The notes under the pieces: generated by a model
Databases searched by the model: none
What the model was told of the DNA's origin: nothing
What the model saw: only the letters and a program-made list of their open reading frames with translations
Source of the DNA: Rhabditoides inermis
Lineage: Eukaryota > Nematoda > Chromadorea > Rhabditida > Rhabditidae
Length of the DNA: 64,000 nucleotides
Assembly: GCA_963966185.1 (NCBI GenBank)
Contig: CAWZYM010000331.1
Span: 1,507,001-1,571,000, forward strand
Direction of reading: 5' to 3'
Shown: in pieces, positions 13,404-27,200 of the stretch
Numbering within the stretch: position 1 is the first letter of the stretch
Layout of the letters: the number at the start of each line of letters is the position of its first letter
Made by a program: the position numbers and the translations under genes

Positions 13404-16400
13404 TTGATCGGAAACTTGTTATTTCTGAGATTCCGTCAGCCGAATAAAAAATGTTTTTTTAAATGTTTTTATTTTTCATGTATGGCGCCCTCCTGGCGGA
13501 CTGGCGCCGTCCGCCGCGCCGTGGCACCGAACGCGGCGACTAGTATGGCGCCGCGAAGGGCGCCACGGCGCGGCGGAGTCCGCCGCCCAGCAACCCAGCA
13601 ACCCAGAAACCCAGCAACCCAGCAACCCAGCAACCCAGCAACTTGTTATTTCGTAAATTCGATACCCGCAGATAGTTGTTTTTGTTGTACCTGTTGTTGA
13701 TTGATTGATAATGAACAATATTGATCGGAAACTTGTTATTTCTGAGATTCCCTCAGCCGAATAAAAAATGTTTTTTTTAATGTTTTTATTTTTCATGTAT
13801 GACGCCCTCCTGGCGGACTGGCGCCGTCCGCCGCGCCGTGGCACCGACCGCGGCGACTAGTATGGCGCCGCGAAGGGCGCCACGGCGCGGCGGAGTCCGC
13901 CGCCCAGCAACCCAGCAACCCAGCAACCCAGCAACCCAGCAACCCAGCAACCCAGCAACTTGTTATTTCGTAAATTCGATACACGCAGATAGTTGTTTTT
14001 GTTGTACCTGTTGTTGATTGATTGATAATGAACAATATTGATCGGAAACTTGTTATTTCTGAGATTCCCTCAGCCGAATAAAAAAATTTTTTTAATGTTT
14101 TTATTTTTCATGTATGGCGCCCTCCTGGCGGACTGGCGCCGTCCGCCGCGCCGTGGCACCGACCGCGGCGACTAGTATGGCGCCGCGAAGGGCGCCACGG
14201 CGCGGCGGAGTCCGCCGCCCAGCAACCCAGCAACCCAGCAACCCAGCAACCCAGCAACCCAGCAACCCAGCAACTTGTTATTTCGTAAATTCGATACACG
14301 CAGATAGTTGTTTTTGTTGTACCTGTTGTTGATTGATTGATAATGAACAATATTGATCGGAAACTTGTTATTTCTGAGCTTCCCTCAGCCGAATAAAAAA
14401 TGTTTTTTTTTAATGTTTTTATTTTTCATGTATGGCGCCCTCCTGGCGGACTGGCGCCGTCCGCGGCGCCGTGGCACTGACCGCAGCGACTAGTATGGCG
14501 CCGCGAAGGGCGCCACGGCGCGGCGGAGTCCGCCGCCCAGCAACCCAGCAACCCAGCAACCCAGCAACCCAGCAACCCAGCAACCCAGCAACCCAGCAAC
14601 TTGTTATTTCGTAAATTCGATACACGCAGATAGTTGTTTTTGTTGTACCTGTTGTTGATTGGTTGATAATGAACAATATTGATCGGAAACTTGTTATTTC
14701 TGAGATTCCCTCAGCCGAATAAAAAATGTTTTTTTTTAAATGTTTTTATTTTTCATGTATGGCGCCCTCCTGGCGGACTGGCGCCGTCCGCCGCGCCGTG
14801 GCACCGACCGCGGCGACTAGTATGGCGCCGCGAAGGGCGCCACGGCGCGGCGGAGTCCGCCGCCCAGCAAGCCAGCAACCCAGCAACCCAGCAACCCAGC
14901 AACCCAGCAACCCAGCAACCCAGCAACCCAGCAACCCAGCAACCCAGCAACCCAGCAACCCAGCAACCCAGCAACCCAGCAACCCAGCAACCCAGCAACC
15001 CAGCAACCCAGCAACCCAGCAACCCAGCAACCCAGCAACCCAGCGCAACCCAGCAACCCAGCAACCCAGCAACCCAGCAACCCAGCAACCCAGCAACCCA
15101 GCAACCCAGCAACCCAGCAACCCAGCAACCCAGCAACCCAGCAACCCAGCAACCCAGCAACCCAGCAACCCAGCAACCCAGCAACCCAGCAACCCAGCAA
15201 CCCAGCAACCCAGCAACCCAACAACCCAGCAACCCAGCAACCCAGCAACCCAGCAACCCAGCAACCCAGCAACCCAGAAACCCAGCAACCCAGCAACCCA
15301 GCAACCCAGCAACCCAGCAACCCAGCAACCCAGCAACTTGTTATTTCGTAAATTCGATACACGCAGATAGTTGTTTTTGTTGTATCTGTTGTTGATTGAT
15401 TGATAATGAACAATATTGATCGGAAACTTGTTATTTCTGAGATTCCCTCAGCCGAATAAAAAATGTTTTTTTTTTAAATGTTTTTATTTTTCATGTATGG
15501 CGCCCTTCTGGCGGACTGGCGCCGTCCGCCGCGCCGTGGCACCGACCGCGGCGACTAGTATGGCGCCGCGAAGGGCGCCACGGCGCGGCGGAGTCCGCCG
15601 CCCAGCAACCCAGCAACCCAGCAACCCAGCAACCCAGCAACCCAGCAACCCAGCAACCCAGCAACCCAGCAACCCAGCAACCCAGCAACCCAGCAACCCA
15701 GCAACCCAGCAACCCAGCAACCCAGCAACCCAGCAACCCAGCAACCCAGCAACCCAGCAACCCAGCAACCCAGCAACCCAGCAACCCAGCAACCCAGCAA
15801 CCCAGCAACCCAGCAACCCAGCAACCCAGCAACCCAGCAACCCAGCAACCCAGCAACCCAGCAACCCAGCAACCCAGCAACCCAGCAACCCAGCAACCCA
15901 GCAACCCAGCAACCCAACAACCCAGCAACCCAGCAACCCAGCAACTTGTTATTTCGTAAATTCGATACACGCAGATAGTTGTTTTTGTTGTACCTGTTGT
16001 TGATTGATTGATAATGAACAATATTGATCGGAAACTTGTTATTTCTGAGATTCCGTCAGCCGAATAAAAAATGTTTTTTTTAAATGTTTTTATTTTTCAT
16101 GTATGGCGCCCTCCTGGCGGACTGGCGCCGTCCGCCGCGCCGTGGCACCGAACGCGGCGACTAGTATGGCGCCGCGAAGGGCGCCACGGCGCGGCGGAGT
16201 CCGCCGCCCAGCAACCCAGCAACCCAGAAACCCAGCAACCCAGCAACCCAGCAACCCAGCAACTTGTTATTTCGTAAATTCGATACTCGCAGATAGTTGT
16301 TTTTGTTGTACCTGTTGTTGATTGATTGATAATGAACAATATTGATCGGAAACTTGTTATTTCTGAGATTCCCTCAGCCGAATAAAAAATGTTTTTTTTT

Positions 16401-18300
16401 AATGTTTTTATTTTTCATGTATGACGCCCTCCTGGCGGACTGGCGCCGTCCGCCGCGCCGTGGCACCGACCGCGGCGACTAGTATGGCGCCGCGAAGGGC
16501 GCCACGGCGCGGCGGAGTCCGCCGCCCAGCAACCCAGCAACCCAGCAACCCAGCAACCCAGCAACCCAGCAACCCAGCAACTTGTTATTTCGTAAATTCG
16601 ATACACGCAGATAGTTGTTTTTGTTGTACCTGTTGTTGATTGATTGATAATGAACAATATTGATCGGAAACTTGTTATTTCTGAGATTCCCTCAGCCGAA
16701 TAAAAAAATTTTTTTAATGTTTTTATTTTTCATGTATGGCGCCCTCCTGGCGGACTGGCGCCGTCCGCCGCGCCGTGGCACCGACCGCGGCGACTAGTAT
16801 GGCGCCGCGAAGGGCGCCACGGCGCGGCGGAGTCCGCCGCCCAGCAACCCAGCAACCCAGCAACCCAGCAACCCAGCAACCCAGCAACCCAGCAACTTGT
16901 TATTTCGTAAATTCGATACACGCAGATAGTTGTTTTTGTTGTACCTGTTGTTGATTGATTGATAATGAACAATATTGATCGGAAACTTGTTATTTCTGAG
17001 CTTCCCTCAGCCGAATAAAAAATGTTTTTTTTTAATGTTTTTATTTTTCATGTATGGCGCCCTCCTGGCGGACTGGCGCCGTCCGCGGCGCCGTGGCACT
17101 GACCGCAGCGACTAGTATGGCGCCGCGAAGGGCGCCACGGCGCGGCGGAGTCCGCCGCCCAGCAACCCAGCAACCCAGCAACCCAGCAACCCAGCAACCC
17201 AGCAACCCAGCAACCCAGCAACTTGTTATTTCGTAAATTCGATACACGCAGATAGTTGTTTTTGTTGTACCTGTTGTTGATTGGTTGATAATGAACAATA
17301 TTGATCGGAAACTTGTTATTTCTGAGATTCCCTCAGCCGAATAAAAAATGTTTTTTTTTTAAATGTTTTTATTTTTCATGTATGGCGCCCTCCTGGCGGA
17401 CTGGCGCCGTCCGCCGCGCCGTGGCACCGACCGCGGCGACTAGTATGGCGCCGCGAAGGGCGCCACGGCGCGGCGGAGTCCGCCGCCCAGCAAGCCAGCA
17501 ACCCAGCAACCCAGCAACCCAGCAACCCAGCAACCCAGCAACCCAGCAACCCAGCAACCCAGCAACCCAGCAACCCAGCAACCCAGCAACCCAGCAACCC
17601 AGCAACCCAGCAACCCAGCAACCCAGCAACCCAGCGCAACCCAGCAACCCAGCAACCCAGCAACCCAGCAACCCAGCAACCCAGCAACCCAGCAACCCAG
17701 CAACCCAGCAACCCAGCAACCCAGCAACCCAGCAACCCAGCAACCCAGCAACCCAGCAACCCAGCAACCCAGCAACCCAGCAACCCAGCAACCCAGCAAC
17801 CCAGCAACCCAACAACCCAGCAACCCAGCAACCCAGCAACCCAGCAACCCAGCAACCCAGCAACCCAGAAACCCAGCAACCCAGCAACCCAGCAACCCAG
17901 CAACCCAGCAACCCAGCAACCCAGCAACTTGTTATTTCGTAAATTCGATACACGCAGATAGTTGTTTTTGTTGTATCTGTTGTTGATTGATTGATAATGA
18001 ACAATATTGATCGGAAACTTGTTATTTCTGAGATTCCCTCAGCCGAATAAAAAATGTTTTTTTTTAAATGTTTTTATTTTTCATGTATGGCGCCCTTCTG
18101 GCGGACTGGCGCCGTCCGCCGCGCCGTGGCACCGACCGCGGCGACTAGTATGGCGCCGCGAAGGGCGCCACGGCGCGGCGGAGTCCGCCGCCCAGCAACC
18201 CAGCAACCCAGCAACCCAGCAACCCAGCAACCCAGCAACCCAGCAACCCAGCAACTTGTTATTTCGTAAATTCGATACACGCAGATAGTTGTTTTTGTTG
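13404..18300. repeat. Two higher-order copies (~2.6 kb) of a multi-unit block
   Basis: Private variants recur in the same order about 2.62 kb apart: TTCCGTCAG near 13433 and 16051; GAACGCGGCG near 13528 and 16149; the altered core GTCCGCGGCGCCGTGGCACT near 14459 and 17081; TTGGTTGATAATG near 14659 and 17281; and the broken 8-mer CAGCGCAACC near 15042 and 17634. The offset shrinks at the last marker because the 8-mer run is shorter in the second copy. This is a block of several units duplicated in tandem. Confidence 0.88.
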
Positions 18301-19824
18301 TACCTGTTGTTGATTGATTGATAATGAACAATATTGATCGGAAACTTGTTATTTCTGAGATTCCCTCAGCCGAATAAAAAATGTTTTTTTTAAATGTTTT
18401 TATTTTTCATGTATGGCGCCCTCCTGGCGGACTGGCGCCGTCCGCCGCGCCGTGGCACCGACCGCGGCGACTAGTATGGCGCCGCGAAGGGCGCCACGGC
18501 GCGGCGGAGTCCGCCGCCCAGCAACCCAGCAACCCAGCAACTTGTTATTTCGTAAATTCGATACACGCAGATAGTTGTTTTTGTTGTACCTGTTGTTGAT
18601 TGATTGATAATGAACAATATTGATCGGAAACTTGTTATTTCTGAGATTCCCTCAGCCGAATAAAAAATGTTTTTTTTAAATGTTTTTATTTTTCATGTAT
18701 GGCGCCCTCCTGGCGGACTGGCGCCGTCCGCCGCGCCGTGGCACCGACCGCGGCGACTAGTATGGCGCCGCGAAGGGCGCCACGGCGCGGCGGAGTCCGC
18801 CGCCCAGCAACCCAGCAACCCAGCAACCCAGCAACCCAGCAACCCAGCAACCCAGCAACCCAGCAACTTGTTATTTCGTAAATTCGATACACGCAGATAG
18901 TTGTTTTGTTGTACCTGTTGTTGATTGATTGATAATGAACAATATTGATCGGAAACTTGTTATTTCTGAGATTCCCTCAGCCGAATAAAAAATGTTTTTT
19001 TAAATGTTTTTATTTTTCATGTATGGCGCCCTCCTGGCGGACTGGCGCCGTCCGCCGCGCCGTGGCACCGACCGCGGCGACTAGTATGGCGCCGCGAAGG
19101 GCGCCACGGCGCGGCGGAGTCCGCCGCCCAGCAACCCAGCAACCCAGCAACTTGTTATTTCGTAAATTCGATACACGCAGATAGTTGTTTTTGTTGTACC
19201 TGTTGTTGATTGATTGATAATGAACAATATTAATCGGAAACTTGTTATTTCTGAGATTCCCTCAGCCGAATAAAAAAATTTTTTTAATGTTTTTATTTTT
19301 CATGTATGGCGCCCTCCTGGCGGACTGGCGCCGTCCGCCGCGCCGTGGCACCGACCGCGGCGACTAGTATGGCGCCGCGAAGGGCGCCACGGCGCGGCGG
19401 AGTCCGCCGCCCAGCAACCCAGCAACCCAGCAACCCAGCAACCCAGCAACCCAGCAACCCAGCAACCCAGCAACTTGTTATTTCGTAAATTCGATACACG
19501 CAGATAGTTGTTTTTGTTGTACCTGTTGTTGATTGATTGATAATGAACAATATTGATCGGAAACTTGTTATTTCTGAGCTTCCCTCAGCCGAATAAAAAA
19601 TGTTTTTTTTTTAAATGTTTTTATTTTTCATGTATGGCGCCCTCCTGGCGGACTGGCGCCGTCCGCCGCGCCGTGGCACCGACCGCGGCGACTAGTATGG
19701 CGCCGCGAAGGGCGCCACGGCGCGGCGGAGTCCGCCGCCCAGCAAGCCAGCAACCCAGCAAGCCAGCAACCCAGCAACTTGTTATTTCGTAAATTCGATA
19801 CACGCAGATAGTTGTTTTTGTTGT

Positions 19825-20872
19825 AATTACCACAATTACCACAATTACCACAATTACCACAAATATTACAGTTACCACATCTACCACAATTACCACAATT
19901 ACCACAATTACCACAATTACCACAATTACCACAATTACTACAATTTCCACAATTACCACAGTTACCACAATTACCACAATTAACCACAATTACCACAAAT
20001 ATAACAGTTACCACATCTACCACAATTACCACATCTACCACAATTACCACAATTACCACAATTACCACAATTACCACAATTACCACGATTACCACAATTA
20101 CCACAATTACCACAATTACCACAATTACCACAATTACCACAATTACCACAATTACCACAATTACCACAATTACCACAATTACCACAATTACCACAATTAC
20201 CACAATTACCACAATTACCACAATTACCACAATTACCACAATTACCACATCTACCACAATTACCACAATTACCACAATTACCACAATTACCACATTTACC
20301 ACGATTACCACAATTACCACAATTACCACAATTACCACAATTACCACAATTACCACAATTACCACAATTACCACAATTACCACAATTACCACAATTACCA
20401 CAATTACCACAATTACCACAATTACCACAATTACCACAATTACCACAATTACCACAATTACCACAATTACCACAATTACCACAATTACCACAATTACCAC
20501 AATTACCACAATTACCACAATTACCACAATTACCACAATTACCACAATTACCACAATTACCACAATTACCACAATTACCACAATTACCACAATTACCACA
20601 ATTACCACAATTACCACAATTACCACAATTACCACAATTACCACAATTACCACAATTACCACAATTACCACAATTACCACAATTACCACAATTACCACAA
20701 TTACCACAATTACCACAATTACCACAATTACCACAATTACCACAATTACCACAATTACCACAATTACCACAATTACCACAATTACCCCAATTACCACAAT
20801 TACCACAATTACCACAATTACCACAATTACCACAATTACCACAATTACCACAATTACCACAATTACCACATT
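19825..20872. repeat. 9-bp minisatellite block inside the composite array
   Basis: About 115 copies of the 9-mer. On the left it joins directly to the satellite segment GATAGTTGTTTTTGTTGTA, without an 8-mer bridge; on the right it leaves through ACCACATTCCAGCAACC. It contains the CAAATATTACAG and ACCACATCTACC variants of the 2.5-4.3 kb part of the main array, so it was probably copied from there. Confidence 0.93.
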
Positions 20873-23399
20873 CCAGCAACCCAGCAACCCAGCAACCCAG
20901 CAACCCAGCAACTTGTTAATTCATAAATTCGATACACGCAGATAGTTGTTTTTGTTGTACCTGTTGTTGATTGATTGATAATGAACAATATTGATCGGAA
21001 ACTTGTTATTTCTGAGATTCCCTCAGCCGAATAAAAAATGTTTTTTTTAATGTTTTTATTTTTCATGTATGGCGCTTTCCTGGCGGACTGGCGCCGTCCG
21101 CCGCGCCGTGGCACCGACCGCGGCGACTAGTATGGCGCCGCGAAGGGCGCCACGGCGCGGCGGAGTCCGCCGCCCAGCAACCCAGCAACCCAGCAACCCA
21201 GCAACCCAGCAACCCAGCAACCCAGCAACCCAGCAACCCAGCAACCCAGAAACTCAGCAACCCAGCAACCCAGCAACCCAGCAACCCAGCAACCCAGCAA
21301 CCCAGCAACCCAGCAACCCAGCAACCCAGCAACCCAGCAACTTGTTATTTCGTAAATTCGATACACGCAGATAGTTGTTTTTGTTGTACCTGTTGTTGAT
21401 TGATTGATAATGAACAATATTGATCGGAAACTTGTTATTTCTGAGATTCCCTCAGCCGAATAAAAAATGTTTTTTTTAATGTTTTTATTTTTCATGTATG
21501 GCGCTTTCCTGGCGGACTGGCGCCGTCCGCCGCGCCGTGGCACCGACCGCGGCGACTAGTATGGCGCCGCGAAGGGCGCCACGGCGCGGCGGAGTCCGCC
21601 GCCCAGCAACCCAGCAACCCAGCAACCCAGCAACCCAGCAACCCAGCAACCCAGCAACCCAGCAACCCAGCAACCCAGCAACCCAGCAACCCAGCAACCC
21701 AGCAACCCAGCAACCCAGCAACCCAACAACCCAGCAACCCAGCAACCCAGCAACCCAGCAACCCAGCAACCCAGCAACCCAGAAACCCAGCAACCCAGCA
21801 ACCCAGCAACCCAGCAACCCAGCAACCCAGCAACCCAGCAACTTGTTATTTCGTAAATTCGATACACGCAGATAGTTGTTTTTGTTGTATCTGTTGTTGA
21901 TTGATTGATAATGAACAATATTGATCGGAAACTTGTTATTTCTGAGATTCCCTCAGCCGAATAAAAAATGTTTTTTTTAAATGTTTTTATTTTTCATGTA
22001 TGGCGCCCTCCTGGCGGACTGGCGCCGTCCGCCGCGCCGTGGCACCGACCGCGGCGACTAGTATGGCGCCGCGAAGGGCGCCACGGCGCGGCGGAGTCCG
22101 CCGCCCAGCAACCCAGCAACCCAGCAACCCAGCAACCCAGCAACCCAGCAACCCAGCAACCCAGCAACTTGTTATTTCGTGAATTCGATACACGCAGATA
22201 GTTGTTTTTGTTGTACCTGTTGTTGATTGATTGATAATGAACAATATTGATCGGAAACTTGTTATTTCTGAGATTCCCTCAGCCGAATAAAAAATGTTTT
22301 TTTTAAATGTTTTTATTTTTCATGTATGGCGCCCTCCTGGCGGACTGGCGCCGTCCGCCGCGCCGTGGCACCGACCGCGGCGACTAGTATGGCGCCGCGA
22401 AGGGCGCCACGGCGCGGCGGAGTCCGCCGCCCAGCAACCCAGCAACCCAGCAACTTGTTATTTCGTAAATTCGATACACGCAGATAGTTGTTTTTGTTGT
22501 ACCTGTTGTTGATTGATTGATAATGAACAATATTGATCGGAAACTTGTTATTTCTGAGATTCCCTCAGCCGAATAAAAAATGTTTTTTTTTAAATGTTTT
22601 TATTTTTCATGTATGGCGCCCTCCTGGCGGACTGGCGCCGTCCGCCGCGCCGTGGCACCGACCGCGGCGACTAGTATGGCGCCGCGAAGGGCGCCACGGC
22701 GCGGCGGAGTCCGCCGCCCAGCAACCCAGCAACCCAGCAACCCAGCAACCCAGCAACCCAGCAACCCAGCAACTTGTTATTTCGTAAATTCGATACACGC
22801 AGATAGTTGTTTTTGTTGTACCTGTTGTTGATTGATTGATAATGAACAATATTGATCGGAAACTTGTTATTTCTGAGATTCCCTCAGCCGAATAAAAAAT
22901 GTTTTTTTTAATGTTTTTATTTTTCATGTATGGCGCTTTCCTGGCGGACTGGCGCCGTCCGCCGCGCCGTGGCACCGACCGCGGCGACTAGTATGGCGCC
23001 GCGAAGGGCGCCACGGCGCGGCGGAGTCCGCCGCCCAGCAACCCAGCAACCCAGCAACCCAGCAACCCAGCAACCCAGCAACCCAGCAACCCAGCAACCC
23101 AGCAACCCAGCAACCCAGCAACCCAGCAACCCAGCAACCCAGCAACCCAGCAACCCAACAACCCAGCAACCCAGCAACCCAGCAACCCAGCAACCCAGCA
23201 ACCCAGCAACCCAGAAACCCAGCAACCCAGCAACCCAGCAACCCAGCAACCCAGCAACCCAGCAACCCAGCAACTTGTTATTTCGTAAATTCGATACACG
23301 CAGATAGTTGTTTTTGTTGTATCTGTTGTTGATTGATTGATAATGAACAATATTGATCGGAAACTTGTTATTTCTGAGATTCCCTCAGCCGAATAAAAA

Positions 23400-26300
23400 A
23401 TGTTTTTTTTAAATGTTTTTATTTTTCATGTATGGCGCCCTCCTGGCGGACTGGCGCCGTCCGCCGCGCCGTGGCACCGACCGCGGCGACTAGTATGGCG
23501 CCGCGAAGGGCGCCACGGCGCGGCGGAGTCCGCCGCCCAGCAACCCAGCAACCCAGCAACCCAGCAACCCAGCAACCCAGCAACCCAGCAACCCAGCAAC
23601 TTGTTATTTCGTAAATTCGATACACGCAGATAGTTGTTTTTGTTGTACCTGTTGTTGATTGATTGATAATGAACAATATTGATCGGAAACTTGTTATTTC
23701 TGAGATTCCCTCAGCCGAATAAAAAATGTTTTTTTTAAATGTTTTTATTTTTCATGTATGGCGCCCTCCTGGCGGACTGGCGCCGTCCGCCGCGCCGTGG
23801 CACCGACCGCGGCGACTAGTATGGCGCCGCGAAGGGCGCCACGGCGCGGCGGAGTCCGCCGCCCAGCAACCCAGCAACCCAGCAACTTGTTATTTCGTAA
23901 ATTCGATACACGCAGATAGTTGTTTTTGTTGTACCTGTTGTTGATTGATTGATAATGAACAATATTGATCGGAAACTTGTTATTTCTGAGATTCCCTCAG
24001 CCGAATAAAAAATGTTTTTTTTAAATGTTTTTATTTTTCATGTATGGCGCCCTCCTGGCGGACTGGCGCCGTCCGCCGCGCCGTGGCACCGACCGCGGCG
24101 ACTAGTATGGCGCCGCGAAGGGCGCCACGGCGCGGCGGAGTCCGCCGCCCAGCAACCCAGCAACCCAGCAACCCAGCAACCCAGCAACCCAGCAACCCAG
24201 CAACCCAGCAACTTGTTATTTCGTAAATTCGATACACGCAGATAGTTGTTTTTGTTGTACCTGTTGTTGATTGATTGATAATGAACAATATTGATCGGAA
24301 ACTTGTTATTTCTGAGATTCCCTCAGCCGAATAAAAAATGTTTTTTTTTTAATGTTTTTATTTTTCATGTATGGCGCCCTCCTGGCGGACTGGCGCCGTC
24401 CGCCGCGCCGTGGCACCGACCGCGGCGACTAGTATGGCGCCGCGAAGGGCGCCACGGCGCGGCGGAGTCCGCCGCCCAGCAACCCAGCAACCCAGCAACC
24501 CAGCAACCCAGCAACCCAGCAACCCAGCAACTTGTTATTTCGTGAATTCGATACACGCAGATAGTTGTTTTTGTTGTACCTGTTGTTGATTGATTGATAA
24601 TGAACAATATTGATCGGAAACTTGTTATTTCTGAGATTCCCTCAGCCGAATAAAAAAAAAATTTTTTAAATGTTTTTATTTTTCATGTATGGCGCCCTCC
24701 TGGCGGACTGGCGCCGTCCGCCGCGCCGTGGCACCGACCGCGGCGACTAGTATGGCGCCGCGAAGGGCGCCACGGCGCGGCGGAGTCCGCCGCCCAGCAA
24801 CCCAGCAACCCAGCAACCCAGCAACCCAGCAACCCAGCAACCCAGCAACTTGTTATTTCGTAAATTCGATACACGCAGATAGTTGTTTTTGTTGTACCTG
24901 TTGTTGATTGATTGATAATGAACAATATTGATCGGAAACTTGTTATTTCTGAGATTCCCTCAGCCGAATAAAAAATGTTTTTTTTAAATGTTTTTATTTT
25001 TCATGTATGGCGCCCTCCTGGCGGACTGGCGCCGTCCGCGGCGCCGTGGCACTGACCGCAGCGACTAGTATGGCGCCGCGAAGGGCGCCACGGCGCGGCG
25101 GAGTCCGCCGCCCAGCAACCCAGCAACCCAGCAACCCAGCAACCCAGCAACCCAGCAACCCAGCAACCCAGCAACTTGTTATTTCGTAAATTCGATACAC
25201 GCAGATAGTTGTTTTTGTTGTACCTGTTGTTGATTGATTGATAATGAACAATATTGATCGGAAACTTGTTATTTCTGAGATTCCCTCAGCCGAATAAAAA
25301 ATGTTTTTTTTAAATGTTTTTATTTTTCATGTATGGCGCCCTCCTGGCGGACTGGCGCCGTCCGCCGCGCCGTGGCACCGACCGCGGCGACTAGTATGGC
25401 GCCGCGAAGGGCGCCACGGCGCGGCGGAGTCCGCCGCCCAGCAACCCAGCAACCCAGCAACCCAGCAACCCAGCAACCCAGCAACCCAGCAACCCAGCAA
25501 CTTGTTATTTCGTAAATTCGATACACGCAGATAGTTGTTTTTGTTGTACCTGTTGTTGATTGATTGATAATGAACAATATTGATCGGAAACTTGTTATTT
25601 CTGAGATTCCCTCAGCCGAATAAAAAATGTTTTTTTTAAATGTTTTTATTTTTCATGTATGGCGCCCTCCTGGCGGACTGGCGCCGTCCGCCGCGCCGTG
25701 GCACCGACCGCGGCGACTAGTATGGCGCCGCGAAGGGCGCCACGGCGCGGCGGAGTCCGCCGCCCAGCAACCCAGCAACCCAGCAACTTGTTATTTCGTA
25801 AATTCGATACACGCAGATAGTTGTTTTTGTTGTACCTGTTGTTGATTGATTGATAATGAACAATATTGATCGGAAACTTGTTATTTCTGAGATTCCCTCA
25901 GCCGAATAAAAAATGTTTTTTTTAAATGTTTTTATTTTTCATGTATGGCGCCCTCCTGGCGGACTGGCGCCGTCCGCCGCGCCGTGGCACCGACCGCGGC
26001 GACTAGTATGGCGCCGCGAAGGGCGCCACGGCGCGGCGGAGTCCGCCGCCCAGCAACCCAGCAACCCAGCAACCCAGCAACCCAGCAACCCAGCAACCCA
26101 GCAACCCAGCAACTTGTTATTTCGTAAATTCGATACACGCAGATAGTTGTTTTTGTTGTACCTGTTGTTGATTGATTGATAATGAACAATATTGATCGGA
26201 AACTTGTTATTTCTGAGATTCCCTCAGCCGAATAAAAAATGTTTTTTTTTTAATGTTTTTATTTTTCATGTATGGCGCCCTCCTGGCGGACTGGCGCCGT

Positions 26301-27200
26301 CCGCCGCGCCGTGGCACCGACCGCGGCGACTAGTATGGCGCCGCGAAGGGCGCCACGGCGCGGCGGAGTCCGCCGCCCAGCAACCCAGCAACCCAGCAAC
26401 CCAGCAACCCAGCAACCCAGCAACCCAGCAACTTGTTATTTCGTGAATTCGATACACGCAGATAGTTGTTTTTGTTGTACCTGTTGTTGATTGATTGATA
26501 ATGAACAATATTGATCGGAAACTTGTTATTTCTGAGATTCCCTCAGCCGAATAAAAAAAAAATTTTTTAAATGTTTTTATTTTTCATGTATGGCGCCCTC
26601 CTGGCGGACTGGCGCCGTCCGCCGCGCCGTGGCACCGACCGCGGCGACTAGTATGGCGCCGCGAAGGGCGCCACGGCGCGGCGGAGTCCGCCGCCCAGCA
26701 ACCCAGCAACCCAGCAACCCAGCAACCCAGCAACCCAGCAACCCAGCAACTTGTTATTTCGTAAATTCGATACACGCAGATAGTTGTTTTTGTTGTACCT
26801 GTTGTTGATTGATTGATAATGAACAATATTGATCGGAAACTTGTTATTTCTGAGATTCCCTCAGCCGAATAAAAAATGTTTTTTTTAAATGTTTTTATTT
26901 TTCATGTATGGCGCCCTCCTGGCGGACTGGCGCCGTCCGCGGCGCCGTGGCACTGACCGCAGCGACTAGTATGGCGCCGCGAAGGGCGCCACGGCGCGGC
27001 GGAGTCCGCCGCCCAGCAACCCAGCAACCCAGCAACCCAGCAACCCAGCAACCCAGCAACCCAGCAACCCAGCAACTTGTTATTTCGTAAATTCGATACA
27101 CGCAGATAGTTGTTTTTGTTGTACCTGTTGTTGATTGATTGATAATGAACAATATTGATCGGAAACTTGTTATTTCTGAGATTCCCTCAGCCGAATAAAA
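23400..27200. repeat. Two higher-order copies (1.9 kb) of a six-unit block
   Basis: Equivalent positions are displaced by 1,901 bp. For example, the variant core with GCACTGACCGCAGCG recurs near 25046 and 26947, and the GTGAATTCGATAC variant near 24542 and 26443. A shortened version follows with an offset of about 1,576 bp (the variant core again near 28524). A 1,431-bp block is repeated at 21.5/22.9 kb and again at 29.2/30.7 kb. Confidence 0.85.
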
